Assembly (NCBI RefSeq): GCF_052857255.1
Contig: NC_135497.1
Location: 542,490,207 to 542,554,206, forward strand
Length of the DNA: 64,000 bases
Reading direction: 5' to 3'
Origin: Amblyomma americanum
Lineage: Eukaryota > Arthropoda > Arachnida > Ixodida > Ixodidae
Positions 23,475 to 34,277 of this stretch are shown piece by piece; position 1 is the first letter of the stretch; each line of letters starts with the position of its first letter. A program made the translations under genes and the position numbers. The notes under the pieces are model-generated. The model did no database searches. It was not told the origin of the DNA and was given only the letters and a program-made list of their open reading frames with translations.

Positions 23475-23592
23475 ATTTGAATAAAGATGTAGCGCAAAAG
23501 AGACGAGCACGGGAAGGAGACACGACAAAGACGAACGCTTGTCGTGTTTCCCTCCCGAGCTCGTCTCTTTTGCGCGTCCTCTTTATTCAAGC
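23475..23592. repeat. Long imperfect hairpin at a Penelope terminus
   Basis: The left arm (23475-23528) carries TTTGAATAAAGA, GCGCAAAAGAGACGAGC and ACACGACAA. The right arm (23537-23592) carries the reverse complement, CTTGTCGTG, GCTCGTCTCTTTTGCGC and TCTTTATTCAA. The loop is about 8 nt. It lies 3' of the minus-strand GIY-YIG fragment and is followed by CACCAACTAGCCCAAC. An RNA across it would fold into a nearly continuous stem of about 50 bp. Confidence 0.88.
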
Positions 23593-23726
23593 ATGTGTCA
23601 CCAACTAGCCCAACCACAAGTTTCATTGAATCAAGTGTATGAGCAGCGAAAAAAGAGGAGAACTAGCAGGCATTCAAAAAAAAAACTAAATAAAAACAGG
23701 GATGCAAATAAGAGGCGGTGTTGTTC

Positions 23727-24100
23727 TTACAGAAAACTTTCCAGAAAAGCGCGCTCGGAGGAGTACAAACTTATTGACGCGTTGCTAATACAATGACTTG
23801 CTTTTTTGCGGATGTGGAAAGCCTCCAGCAAAACACTGGCTTTTGTGTTAGCACTCCTGCCCAGAATATTTGCTTCTTTAAAGCGGGGCTTGCACTTGCA
23901 CGTCAGAACATGTGAAACTAAATTCTCAAGCTTATCTTGTTTCATTATGTTTAAAGCATGCTCCCTTAAACAGTCATTGAGACAGTGCCCCGTCTGCACT
24001 ATATAGCATTTTCCGCGGGACAGGGAATGACGTAGACCACTCCCAAGGCGCACTTGATGAAGGCTTCTTGATGGTGCTTCTTGCAACCGCACTCAACCTC
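23727..24100 (-). pseudogene. Penelope-like GIY-YIG endonuclease fragment
   Basis: The minus strand encodes SLSRGKCYIVQTGHCLNDCL then REH, a GIY-YIG core in which the second motif (normally YIG) reads YIV. It continues with HVLTCKCKPRF (Cys-rich linker) and LLEAFHIRKKASHCISNAS. No RT is attached, so it is a severely 5'-truncated copy. Beyond it (24110-24165) the CACCAACTAGCCCAGCAACA motif occurs again. Confidence 0.78.
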
Positions 24101-24328
24101 CCCGCAGATACGCTACATTTTATTCAAGTATGTGTCACCAACTAGCCCAGCAACAAGTTTTATTGGGTATCAGTGATAATGATGGCTTTATTTTTGCTTC
24201 CTGTGTGTTAATAAGCAAAACAACGAAGGTAATCTGCCTGATCAATAAGCGGTTTTATTGTTTGAATAGCATGAATTAACTTATAGGCATGCAGAAATTT
24301 CTAAGCACGCTGAAATGAAATTTGGGGA

Positions 24329-24354
24329 GGGGGGGGGGGGGGGGGGGGGGGGGG
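24329..24354. repeat. Poly-G tract (26 G)
   Basis: An uninterrupted run of 26 G preceded by TTTGGGGA. No adjacent LTR is evident. Such runs may form G-quadruplexes and are prone to length errors. Confidence 0.95.
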
Positions 24355-24359
24355 TGCCA

Positions 24360-25516
24360 TTGAACGCATGCCGCAGCTCCGTGGGTCACATGAGGCCCAC
24401 AGGCTGCTTGTTTGAAACCCCTGTACCAAAGGTTTTCAAAGAGAGGGGAATGGTCGTGAATTTCAATGTATAATTGTCAGAAGCTGATGCACTGCAGTAC
24501 CTTGATTTTAATCTTTTGTTTCAGAACATTCATGTCTTCTGGTGTCACAATTTGAGGTTGGATAAGCCAGTATTTGAATTTTGAATCAGCTGTTCCAAAT
24601 TAGTGAAGAAGGAAATAGCAACAGCATGCTTCGGTGCCTCCTCTTCGTGATTATGAGCGCAAAAAATACATAGCTTTTTTTCTGAGGTACTTCTGCTTTT
24701 TGTGTAGCGCGTCCTGATAAAGAAACTTAGGATGCCCCACATGGACAATCAGTAAAGGGAGCAGGGCGCTCAGGAAAAGATACTAGCTGTTGTCCCTACG
24801 TGCATAAGCTGGTATATTGGCTTAAGAACGTTGCCTCTTGGTTTGATGGGATTCACTTTAAAGCCTCCAAAAAATAGAAACGCATTTGATGGATGGCACA
24901 TAAGATAGAAAAATGAGGAAACAAGCAGATCAGAATGCGGTGTACGGCCTGCTTCCAGATAAACTCGGTGCAAGGTTGGTGTTTTATGTCATTCTGTTAC
25001 TTTGTAACAGTGCATAAAACCTTGCTCAAAAGCCATAACGTGTGGCTTGTAATACATTTACAGTTTTGTAAATCTGCTAGAGGTAAGAAGATATTTGGTC
25101 TTGCCCCCTCCAACTGATAGACCTTCCTTGAATGCTGCAGGAATTCGACTACACAGCTTGGAAGCAAACACCCTGGGTTCTAAACTTTTGGCAAAGGGTG
25201 TAAATGTGCCAGACTCCTCATTGCATCATTGCGCGTTCATGAGACACAAGTGATGCATGGAAAAGGGTCCAGTTCTAAATTAGTTGCGCAATGTCACAAC
25301 TGATGTGAAGCAAGACATAGTCACTGTCTACAACCATCCAGGTCAGTTAGCTTGCAAGATAATGGAAACGTTTCACATATTGCTTGCAAATATTAGGAGA
25401 TTAGAGCGTAACTGATTCTCTGTCATGCTGCATGACGAGTTTGCATATGTTCACCGGCATAAACTACATGTAAACTACACCTGCATATTATAAGAATTAA
25501 ATTGTCACCAAATTCA
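24360..25516. other. Intergenic, no recognised gene
   Basis: Short frames only. A minus-strand frame near 24.6 kb contains CIFCAHNHEEE but is too short to assign to any family. Confidence 0.4.
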
Positions 25517-25745
25517 CGGCCGCCGTGGGGGCTCAGCGGTTATGGCGCTCGGCTGCTGACCCAAAAGACGCGGGTTCGATCCTGGCCGCAGCGGTCGAAT
25601 TTCGACGGAGGCGGAATTGAAGAGGCCCGTGTACTGCGCGATGTCATTGCACATTAAATAACCCCAGGTGGTCGAAATTTCCGGAGCCCTTCACTACGGC
25701 GTCCCTCATAACCTGAGTTGCTTTGTAACTTCCATAAAGCAAACC
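25517..25745 (+). mobile_element. Ruka-like tRNA-derived SINE, full copy
   Basis: The head looks like a tRNA: A-box GGCTCAGCGGTTATGGCGC (25530 on) and B-box GGTTCGATCC (25573-25582), about 43 bp apart as in tRNAs. The tRNA-unrelated body follows, with TCGAATTTCGACGGAGGCG, CCGTGTACTGCGCGATGTC, AGGTGGTCGAAATTTCCGGA and CCTTCACTACGGCG. It ends in an A-rich stretch near 25745. The same body is present, mostly on the minus strand, at 18.2, 51.7 and 56.5 kb. The resemblance to the tick SINE Ruka is from memory. Confidence 0.88.
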
Positions 25746-26094
25746 AAATTTACATTTTTACTTTCTTAGGGCTGGGAAATTCTTAGGGCTGTGGAAGAAA
25801 TGTGCGTGCATCTAGGGGTATCACAAATGCCAGTTTCTGAAGTTTTTAGTTGTGTAAACTGAAGGTTTAAATTGGGTGTTCATCAGTCTTTACTGAACTG
25901 TGTATTCTTACCGCTTATTCTTCGTTTAACGCATGCACCTTATCATAGCTGCTTAGCGATTGGTCTCAAAATACATTCATAATAGAATAATTTGGGCATG
26001 TTGGTTACGGGCTTTCATATTAACAGCGCAAAGACTCCACAAAAGAAGAGGACACCAAATATGAGAAGCATTTATTATTACTGACATTTATACA

Positions 26095-27070
26095 GTATTG
26101 ACTCATTTTCCACGGACTCTGCATCATCCTACAGATATCTTGGCGTCCATCTAACACCATCGCTATCATGGGTAACTCACGTTCAAAACATCTGCGCTGA
26201 AGTCTCACGAACACTCGGATTCCTGCGCCGTAACTTGAAGGACGCATCCCCTGACATAAAAAAACTTGCATATATAACATTCATTCGCCCAAAACTAGAA
26301 TATGCGTCATCCATTTTGCACCCATCACAAGCGTACCTGGCCGCTGAACTTGAAGCCGTACAGAATCGCGCCATCCGATTTATAACATCTTGCTATTAAA
26401 GGAAAACAAGTATCACCGCGCTGAAACACTCCCTTGCCATTCCATCACTCGAGTCACGCAGCATCATATCTCGCCTCTGTCTTCATCATTTCTGTTATCA
26501 CCCACGCACGAGACACGAAAAGCTACAACCCCCGCACAGGACGTCTAGCCGCCTAAGCCATGACCATAGTATTGCACGCAACGCATCAACTGTCGCACCT
26601 TGGCACTAAAGTCATCATTTTTTCCGGACGCGATAGCACTATGGAATGGCCTGCCAAATACCATCGCATCATGCACTAACCGCAAAGCATTCCGGGATAA
26701 ACTAAACAACCATTTTTCATGAGGGCAAAAAGTTCGTGCCATATTCACCTCAGCACTTTGAAGAGCTGTTTATATTTACTTTTCTTTTCTTATGTCATGT
26801 CTTTTGCAGCATATTTTTCTCTTGTATTGATTGAGTGTTGCATATATAATTTTTTACCTGTTTCTATCCTGTGCATTCCACTTTGCGTTGTATACGTGTC
26901 ACAAGATTATTTTAACTGTTACATACTGTTTTTTTATTGTTCTCTTTTTAAACATTTATTCTTTCTCTGTTTTGACCTTGATTATGTTCCCCCCTTATGT
27001 AATGCCTTCCCCCTTATGTAATGTCTTCGGGCCTTTAAGGGAAAAAATAAATGAAATGAAATAAAATAAA
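26095..27070 (+). mobile_element. CR1/L2/Jockey-type LINE, 5'-truncated 3' end
   Basis: The plus strand reads SYRYLGVHLTPSLSW, LGFLRRNLKDASPDIKKLAY, FIRPKLEYASSILHPSQAYL and LEAVQNRAIRFI, the thumb region of a LINE RT, then frame breaks and stops. The 3' UTR ends with CCCCTTATGTAATG, GGGCCTTTAAGGG and a (GAAAT)n-like tail near 27060. It is a dead-on-arrival copy. A second, much shorter 3' end of the same family lies at 48.4 kb. Confidence 0.8.
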
Positions 27071-27355
27071 GTGCATGTTTATCGTCAGCCTAAAAGCTTT
27101 CTATTCAGAAGAGGAGGCCTCTTGTACCCGAATATTAGCATCTTTCAGTTGCTCCATCCCACAAAGAAAAACGTTAAACGGATCAAACTCACAGAAATGC
27201 TGATGAGTGCTCATTCGATATTTGTGCGGATGCTTGTGCTGTGAGCCCAAAATATTCATGTATTGCTGAGGATGCGGCATTTCTGTCAGGAAAAAGGAAA
27301 AATCTGCAGCGTTAGATAAGACAGCCTGTATGGATACTGTCAAGTACTACCGTCT

Positions 27356-27560
27356 TTAAAGGGGTACAGACACCAAATTTTGGTTGCATGTTGTCTTGTT
27401 AATGATGCGTAAGACATTACTGAACATGAACCATCACATGGTATAGGCCTACAACATGCAAGTCTATTATCATTGAATTTTTCCCTCGCTCGTTTTGGTT
27501 CCTACAGCAAGACGACGGCTATGACGTCAAATTTTCTTATAGGTCTTGTAAGCGGTAAAA
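27356..27560 (+). mobile_element. MITE-like repeat, left end
   Basis: TTTAAAGGGGTACAGACACC and the following 80 bp (CTTGTTAATGATGCGTAAGACATTA) resemble the left end of the repeat at 58.23 kb and also the reverse complement of its right end. Its own right terminus is not recognisable. Confidence 0.55.
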
Positions 27561-27639
27561 AAAACTGCGTATAGAATTGCTTCACTATTTTGATTCACTG
27601 CAAAGCTCAAGCTGTGGGGAAGCCGCATTATAAAGTTAG

Positions 27640-28520
27640 TGGTTGTATAAATTTAGCGGCCAAATAGCACATGGTGATCTGTCACCACTTCGCACACTTT
27701 TGCGTGCGTTCCCAGACACCCTTAGAGCGTGTGGGGGTAGCGGCCTCGATCACAGAGGAGATGCCCTCGACTCGGCGTGGCAAACTCAGCCGGAGACCAG
27801 CTACCAAGTGACAAGGGGTTGGTCGTTTGGTGCCCAGCTTTCGCCGCTCGCAAGCCAGAGAATGAGTCGGAGCCAAAGGCTCACAAAACAAAACAAAGTT
27901 TATACAGCGAAGAGACGATACAAAGGATTGCACTATCACTCGTACACAAAGGATTGCACTATCACTCGTACGAGCACATACCAAGTGATTCACCAATACC
28001 ATGCAACACATGCAAGGTAACACTTGAGAGAGATAACAATTCAACAAAATCTTTGCACCTAAAGTGCACTAACGCAGGGAGAGACAAATAAACATAACAC
28101 AATTAGTTCACCAGGCACTGCGACAGTCCGACGACTTCAGGTGCACGATGGGCCGATCCGCAGACTGGCGCACGTTGTCTCGCTGGTCCAGGCTGGGCGA
28201 GTGGTGTTCTCCCGGGAGTCGAGCGGGCGCGCTTCTCGGTAGCTTGAACGGCGGCTCGGGCTAACAGACGGCGATTGCAGCCCTTCATTTATAGGCGCGG
28301 ACCGCGTCTGTTTGTTCTTCGCGCTCAGGCAGGCGCGCACATACACGCAGCTTCACCCGCACAAACTCCTTCTCCTCCTTGCGCCGGGCGCGCGACCCCA
28401 TTGGTCGAGCGCGGAAACCGCCTTCTAGAACAATCTAGGTCATTCGCGGCACGCTGAGTAATCGGTGCCGGAGCGAGAGGGGGGGGGGGGTTCACTTTGG
28501 TGCACAAAAAGTTACCCCCT
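27640..28520 (-). promoter_or_regulatory. Possible solo LTR or promoter block with TATA box
   Basis: On the minus strand, TATAAAT (28294-28288) follows a GC-rich stretch and precedes a GC-rich, CpG-containing leader. A 26-bp tandem duplication (CAAAGGATTGCACTATCACT, starting 27921 and 27947) lies inside. The arrangement resembles a retroviral-type LTR, but no matching LTR, polypurine tract or internal region is present in the window. A host promoter firing leftward is the alternative. Confidence 0.3.
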
Positions 28521-28680
28521 TTCCGTCAACAACAAGCAAGAACTTCTCCAACGTTCCAGAAAAATCGACGCCGCGCGTGTCTATGCTTACTTTGGCGCCT
28601 CGCCGGCGAGCTGAGTGAAAAGCACCGTGCGTTCCGGGGTTCTTCCCCCCCCCCCCCCCCCCCCCGCTGTTTTTTTTTTT
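28479..28680. repeat. Poly-G (12), poly-C (21) and poly-T (11) tracts
   Basis: G12 at 28479-28490, C21 at 28645-28665 and T11 at 28670-28680. The ORF-like strings across them (poly-Pro) are artefacts. Confidence 0.9.
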
Positions 28681-29669
28681 GCTTTACTTTATCGCGCACG
28701 GCCGCGATTGCTTAGGCGCAGCGCCGGTTTGTTTCAAAGATGCGCCGAATTTTGTGACATGATCCGTGCAATTACTGTGCTATGCATCATTATAAAGAAT
28801 AAAACACGCAACCAAAAATTGTGCGTCTACTCTTCTGTAATCATTCAGAATAGAATTTTTTTCTTTTTCTGTCTTACAAGCATGCCAGATTTTTTTTGTC
28901 TATATCATGGCTTGTGGTTGTAAAATTGATTTCACTACCTGTATCACACTATCTTTATTCTCAAAAGCTAGACAGCTCTGACACTTCTTCTGTTCCCTTA
29001 TGGCATGGTTCGGGGGTTCACCGAAATGTGAGACAATTACTGCACCATTTCCTTTCCTCACAAACCATACCGAAAACCAAATCTTTTCCATCATGACAAT
29101 TTAAGGTGCTAACACACAATTTTTGGCCACAGTTTGTGAAATATACTGATTATGCAAGACCATATATTTAAAATGTATTTTATGTCATAAAATCCTTTTT
29201 TGCACGCTCATAGAATGTGCTTCTGCGCTAGCATATCTTTATTGCTGATTTTTGTGATCACATTCAAGAGGTCTGTGCTGTCCGTTTGGCATGATCCTAC
29301 AAGCTAGCAACATATCCATACCATGCTGCAGATATGTCACAAAACATGTCTCTGGAAGCGAAGGTGGAGCGACATGTATTCATTTAATTGGTATTGCGCT
29401 TGACTTACTCTAAAACCTGCTAGATGAGATGCACAGGTGCAGGAAGATAACATATAAGGTTATTTAGGGCCTGCAACTGAGATTCGCTGCTTGCTAGTGA
29501 TGAGTAGTTAACTGTAATTTCGAGTGCTTTTTACAGCTGTTTGTATTCGCCTCTTTGAGTATTTTTCTCAGCTACTTCCTTCAGTTCGAAAGTGTTTGAA
29601 TTTGCGTTGTGCAAATTACACACATCATATCCAGAAATCATTTTATTGCTTCTCTGAGTTTCCAATCTC
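28681..29669. other. Intergenic, no recognised gene
   Basis: AT-rich DNA, likely including the 3' flank of the LINE whose RNase H part begins at about 29990. Nothing else is identifiable. Confidence 0.45.
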
Positions 29670-29830
29670 CAGAAGTCACCATCCATGCACATATTCGGTC
29701 ACAGTAGAACATAGTCCATTGCAGTGCCACGATCCATGCACATATTCACTCACAGAATAACATAGTCCACTCCAGAAGACACCATCTATGCCCACATTCA
29801 ATCACAGTAGGTCATAGTCCGTTCCTGCTG
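29670..29830. repeat. Minisatellite, about 52-bp unit, three copies
   Basis: ATCCATGCACATATTC starts at 29681 and 29732, with a diverged copy at 29784. Each unit also carries TCACAG and CATAGTCC. Confidence 0.85.
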
Positions 29831-29989
29831 TCGCCATTTAGAGACAAGATCAGTGTCATGCAGAAATGTTAAAAAAGGCGTTCAGCTTCCCTTCCGCATG
29901 TCTGGTCTCCACTCAGGTAGACAATGTCCTGAACTGTACTGTGAAGGGCTCCTGTCTTCTTGAAGGAAGCGAACATAACATAACTTTCC

Positions 29990-30830
29990 ATGTTATACTC
30001 TGGGCATTACATAATGTAATGTTTTATAACCCCGCACACACCACATAAAGAACATAGCGGAGATGATGTCATGCCCGCCTTATGCATCCAGGCAGGAGTA
30101 CGAGCAGAGCCCGTGCGAATTCGATGTAGTAAAGTGGCCTGGGATCTTCTCAGTCCCTTGGTCACACATGACTTTTGGGGTGCTCTCCACGAGCACCGTT
30201 CCTCTGAAAAGTGTTTTTTCATCTTGAGGTACTTTTTTGATGAGCTTCTTGACAGAGCTTTATGGGCGAGACTGCCACCTCACTGCCTCTGACTACTAAG
30301 TGAGAGGGCACCCATTGGAAATATATAGAGTAAAGCCTCTGCTGTGCAGATTCTGCACCAAGCGTTCAGAGCTTATAGACAAGGCATCAGTAGGATAACC
30401 GCGCTCTAACCTCTGAGGGGCAGATTTTGAATCAATTAGGATGACAACAGGTTGAGCCGGACAAGACCCTAACTTCCATAAAGCCGCCTCAATAGCAACA
30501 CTTTCGGTCGTTGTGGAGGATACGACAGCAGTAAAGCATATATACCACTTTCAGTCCAAAGAAGGAATGTAATAAGCTGCTGCGCTAGCTTGTTCGACCT
30601 TGTCCAAGGAACCATCCATGAAAATTTGAAACTGGCGGGCATACTCTGTTTCCAAATGTTCAAGTACGAGCAAACGCGTTGCTGTCAAAGGAGAGCTGCG
30701 CTTTGCGCTCACATGGTGGATTGTGACCTTACATTCGAGGGTCGGAAAAGACCAGGGGGTTTCGTCCGTTTCCTTTGCCTTCAAACAGTTGCGTCGGTTT
30801 TTTTTTGCTTCGAACATTAAGGCCTAAAGA
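29990..30830 (-). pseudogene. LINE RNase H domain and terminal zinc knuckle
   Basis: On the minus strand from 30830: MFEAKK, then LLVLEHLETEY, FMDGSLD (first RNase H Asp), ESVAIEAALWKL (Glu), VILIDSKSA (second Asp), and after frame breaks LLHRIRTGSARTPAWMHKAG with CSLCG, the C-terminal knuckle of I-type LINEs. The RT is missing because the element is cut by the Penelope-like arm that starts near 30860. Stops and frameshifts show it is dead. Confidence 0.75.
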
Positions 30831-30859
30831 ACTAAGAGGTGAACTAAGGCGTGAAATGG

Positions 30860-31745
30860 CAATGGTGTTAGGATCGGGAGGGTGATTCTTGTCCAGGCAT
30901 GATGGCTTGCTAAAGGGGATTAACCGGATGACTTGCAAAACTGGGAAAAGAAATAGGGCAGAGCAGCAGAAATGATTTCGGGGGTGTGGAGCATGGAGAT
31001 ATTGCAAGCGTGGGTTTGAAAGGCTGTGTGTCCAGCTCCAACAGGTAGCTTGGTATGACTGGCTGCGTTGACCTAAAAAACTGAGATAAAGGAATTAAGC
31101 AGCATGGCAGAACGAAATACCCAGGGGCAAAACAAAAGAAATTGAAGGAAAGAGAGAAAATGGGCATGAGTTCTGAGAAAGCAAGGAAGGAAGGGGGAGG
31201 AATGCGGAAGCCAATGGGAGCCAAAACTAGAGGGATAAATTGAAAAAAGAGATTAGAAAAAAGTAGGGGAAAAGAAAAATAAAGGCTCTTGAGCAGGGAA
31301 AGGATGTGTTGGGGCGGAGGGTAGGTTGAACAAAATGATAAAGTGGCGTTATGATGCACTGGGAAATGTTCTAACCATGTGCAAGACCTTTTTAAAGAAT
31401 TACACTAGTGCCGGAATGTACCTGAGAGGTTCTAAGTTTCCCCTGGATATGTTGATACCTCTTGGCTGTAAGGTTTTATATTTGTGGATTAGGAATGCCT
31501 CTCTGAGTTTTCCGCCCCTTCACGATTTGAAGCCTTACTTTTAAAAAGAAGCTGAAGCTCACCGAAGTGAGCACGTTTATTAAAATGTTCCGACACTGCC
31601 TTCTGTACCCTTGCTGTGTCAACTCGATGACCATTTAGTCTGGTGGTCACAGATTGCCTGGTTTCTCCGATACATTGTTACAACAGGAGCACTGAAGCAG
31701 GTAGATATCCTGCAGCTACATCGTCTAATATTATGTCATCTAATG
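30860..31745 (-). pseudogene. Second Penelope-like family, left (minus) arm: GIY-YIG and 3' UTR
   Basis: On the minus strand from about 31715: LLQCSCCNN, IGETRQSVTTRLNGHRVDTA and VSEHFNKRAHFGELQLL, a GIY-YIG domain of a different subfamily from that at 3.7 and 24.0 kb. Stops follow, then a C/T-rich 3' region (31330-30880) whose false frames are Pro/Ser/Phe-rich. The RT is absent. The right arm repeats the same sequence in the opposite direction. Confidence 0.7.
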
Positions 31746-31769
31746 CTATCTACATGCTACAATGCTCCT

Positions 31770-32640
31770 CTTGTCAGACACAATATATATAACCAATGAG
31801 CGCCATATATAACCAATGAGCGCCAGACTAAATGGTCATTGAGCTGACACAGCAAGGAACATACAGAACACAGTGTTGGAACACTTTAATGAACGTGGTC
31901 AGAACTTCGATGAACTTAAGCTGCTCATTCGTTAGTAAGGCTTCAAATATGCAAGGAATAGAAACACAGGGGCATTCCTAATCCACAAATTTAAAATCTT
32001 ACAGCCAGCGGATATCAACATATGCCAAGGAAACTTAGATCTCTCAAGTACATTCTGGCAGTGGCGTAATTTAAGAAGGTGGTGCACATAGTGAGAGCAG
32101 TTCCGAGTTCTTCATAACACTGCTTTATTGTTTCTTTCGCTCTACCCTTCCAACCCGACCCGTCCTTCCCCCCTCAATCACCTTTTTCTTTTCGTCTACT
32201 TTTTCTTCCCTCTTTGTTCAATTTATCTTTCTACTTTTACCTTATACCTACACCTCTTGCTACCATTTCTCAGGGACTCTTGGCTTCCACATTCCCCTCC
32301 CCCCTCCCCACTTCCTTTTGCGCTTTCTCTGAACTTACCCTCATTTTTCCCTTTTCCTTCAACTTCTTATCTTTTTTTTGCTCCCCAGTATTTCATTATG
32401 CCATGCTGCTTAATTCCTTTACGCGAGTTTTTCAGGTCAGCGCAGCTAGTCATACCAAGCCACCTGTAGCAGCTGGACCCACAACCTTTCAAGCCCACAT
32501 TCTCTCCCTGCTCCACACTCACGGATTCCTTTCTGCTTCTCTGGCCTTTTTTTCAGTTTTGCAGATCAACCAGTTAATCCTCTCTAGCAGCCATCATTCC
32601 TGGACAAGACTTACCATTCCCTCACCATTCTAATACCCCT
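31770..32640 (+). pseudogene. Second Penelope-like family, right (plus) arm
   Basis: From about 31800 the plus strand repeats the left arm: AGACTAAATGGTCAT..GAGCT and GACACAGCAAGG, then TTGGAACACTTTAATGAACG, and further the same C/T-rich 3' region (32130-32630). Divergence is substantial, so the two arms are separate copies or an old duplication. A 20-bp direct repeat (ATATATAACCAATGAGCGCC twice, about 31786-31825) sits at the junction. Confidence 0.7.
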
Positions 32641-33496
32641 CCCACTTCACACCCTCCTCCTCACTGGGCCCTTCCTCCTTGGAGTGAAGACTCCATCAAT
32701 GATAAACGCTTTGCCTAGACGAAGACAAATCCTCTTGTGGAAACGTTGGCAAGCAACTGAGGCTTTTCTTTCCCTTGTTCACTTCATGACTGTCATGATC
32801 CATAGATCACCCTTCTTTGCTATAGGCCAGTCTCACTACTATTTACTTAGGGCAAGATTAAGAAGTATTCCTTTTCAAGCACTTCAGCTTTTTTTTGGGA
32901 AGCAGTAACTTCATTTTCAGCAGCCAACATGGGCTTCGGTGTATTCTCCATAACACAACTAATTCAAACCAACGAATTTTTGGTATATTTAGATAAGTCT
33001 GTGCAAATATAAGGGTGCCTGAGGCATATGGTTGCACTGTGTGCAGTTACATATTCTTTGCCTTGGCAAGATTAATGTACACCGTGTACATTGCACTACA
33101 GTGCACACCGCATGTGTCAATTTGCAACCGTTGCTAGAAGCATCGCAGTAAAAAAGTGAATAAAATTTTACAATATATGGAAGGAGAAAAGAGGTGCTGG
33201 CTGTGGCAACAGCTATCGCTGCACAGAAATAAGGGGACAGGAAAGAAGATAGGTGAAGCACAGACAGCAGTGATAGCGAGCAAGGATAGGGGGAGAGGCA
33301 TGAATATTTTGCATACACACAACGCTTGCACAAAAGGAAAGGTCGCTAACCTCACAGTGGATGCCAAAAGCATAATGTTAAAGGGGCAAACTTTACTGTT
33401 GTGAAGAAGCACAGCAGTCGAACCCGCAAGAAAATGATAAAACATAGTGGGAAATTTATACTCTGCTATGCTGGCTGCGGTAAAAACGTTCACTGA
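32641..33496. other. Intergenic, no recognised gene
   Basis: No domain, RNA or repeat array is identifiable. Confidence 0.45.
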
Positions 33497-33650
33497 TGTA
33501 CCCGCCGCAGTTGCCGAGTCACTTTCGCGTTCGGCTTGCTAAATCGCATACTGCTCGGCAGTCGCATTCTGATGTAGACGAAAATGCGAAGTGCCTGTGT
33601 GGTGCCGGTGAATGGTTAAAGAACCTCTTGTAGTTCAAGTTAAACAGTGC
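33497..33650 (+). mobile_element. Degenerate Ruka-like SINE fragment
   Basis: TACCCGCCGCAGTTGCCGAG then TGCTCGGC, GAAAATGCGAAGTGCCTGTG and GTTAAAGAACCTC follow the order of the SINE, but the B-box region is lost and spacing is altered. Confidence 0.45.
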
Positions 33651-34079
33651 CCTCAATTATGGCATCACGCACAGCCCAAGTGTAGCTTTCGTATGTTAAA
33701 CCTGACTAGCATTCATCTCAAAACAGAGGCATGGCATAGTGGAGTACTCAGGATTAATTTCAAGCACCTGAGGAACCTTAAAGCGCACTGCACCGATATT
33801 TCAGTGCACGTACAGACATGTGAAAACTTTACTAGAGCACTCGAGTGATGCACTGGCCCGGGAGCAAATGAGGTTACCTTAACGCAGCTGCTTTTCTACG
33901 GCAAGGTGCTTGTACCTACATGGTTCACATGCCTATCCGGCTGCGCTTGAGTGCAGGTAATATCTGTGAAACTCATTTCCTGCTTTAAAACCTCACTTCG
34001 TTTCTTCCACAGAGCACAGCTCGAGAGCTCCAGAAAAGTGTTGCTCACCTCTGTACGTTTTTGCATTTCGCTTATGTCT

Positions 34080-34277
34080 AAACGCGGCATGGATGTTCAG
34101 GGGCCTAACGCTAAAGGCTATTATGATGAATGCAAAGCTGTCAGGGGAAACCCAACGCTTGACTGCGAAAAATATAACCGCCTGCTGGAACCTACACGTT
34201 GTGAGCCTGAATTTACGTGCTACACAAACCCTAACAGACAGATAGAAAAGCTGGAGGTGGTGGTAAAGATTAGGTAA
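34080..34277 (+). CDS. Short cysteine-containing open frame, unassigned
   Basis: From MSKRGMDVQGPNAKGYYDEC the frame continues to a TAG at 34275 and contains four Cys spaced 11, 12 and 8 apart (approximately C-X10-C-X11-C-X7-C). ATGTTCAG at 34094-34101 could be a weak splice acceptor just before the Cys part. I cannot match it to a known tick salivary or other family. It may be one exon of a small secreted protein, or chance. Confidence 0.25.
   Translation, partial: KRGMDVQGPNAKGYYDECKAVRGNPTLDCEKYNRLLEPTRCEPEFTCYTNPNRQIEKLEVVVKIR

Noticed and set aside
23516..23575. Hammerhead ribozyme, as known in Penelope-like elements
   Set aside because: I looked for a CTGATGA..GAAA core near the hairpins at 23.5 and 52.7 kb and did not see one.
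24545..24748. CIFC..H motif in a minus-strand frame, considered as a Pao/BEL zinc knuckle
   Set aside because: It is too short, with no flanking retroelement protein sequence.
30910..31359. 149-aa Pro/Phe/Ser-rich minus-strand frame and its plus-strand counterpart at 32.1-32.6 kb
   Set aside because: Both are readings of the C/T-rich 3' region of the inverted Penelope-like copies. Conservation is explained by the repeat.
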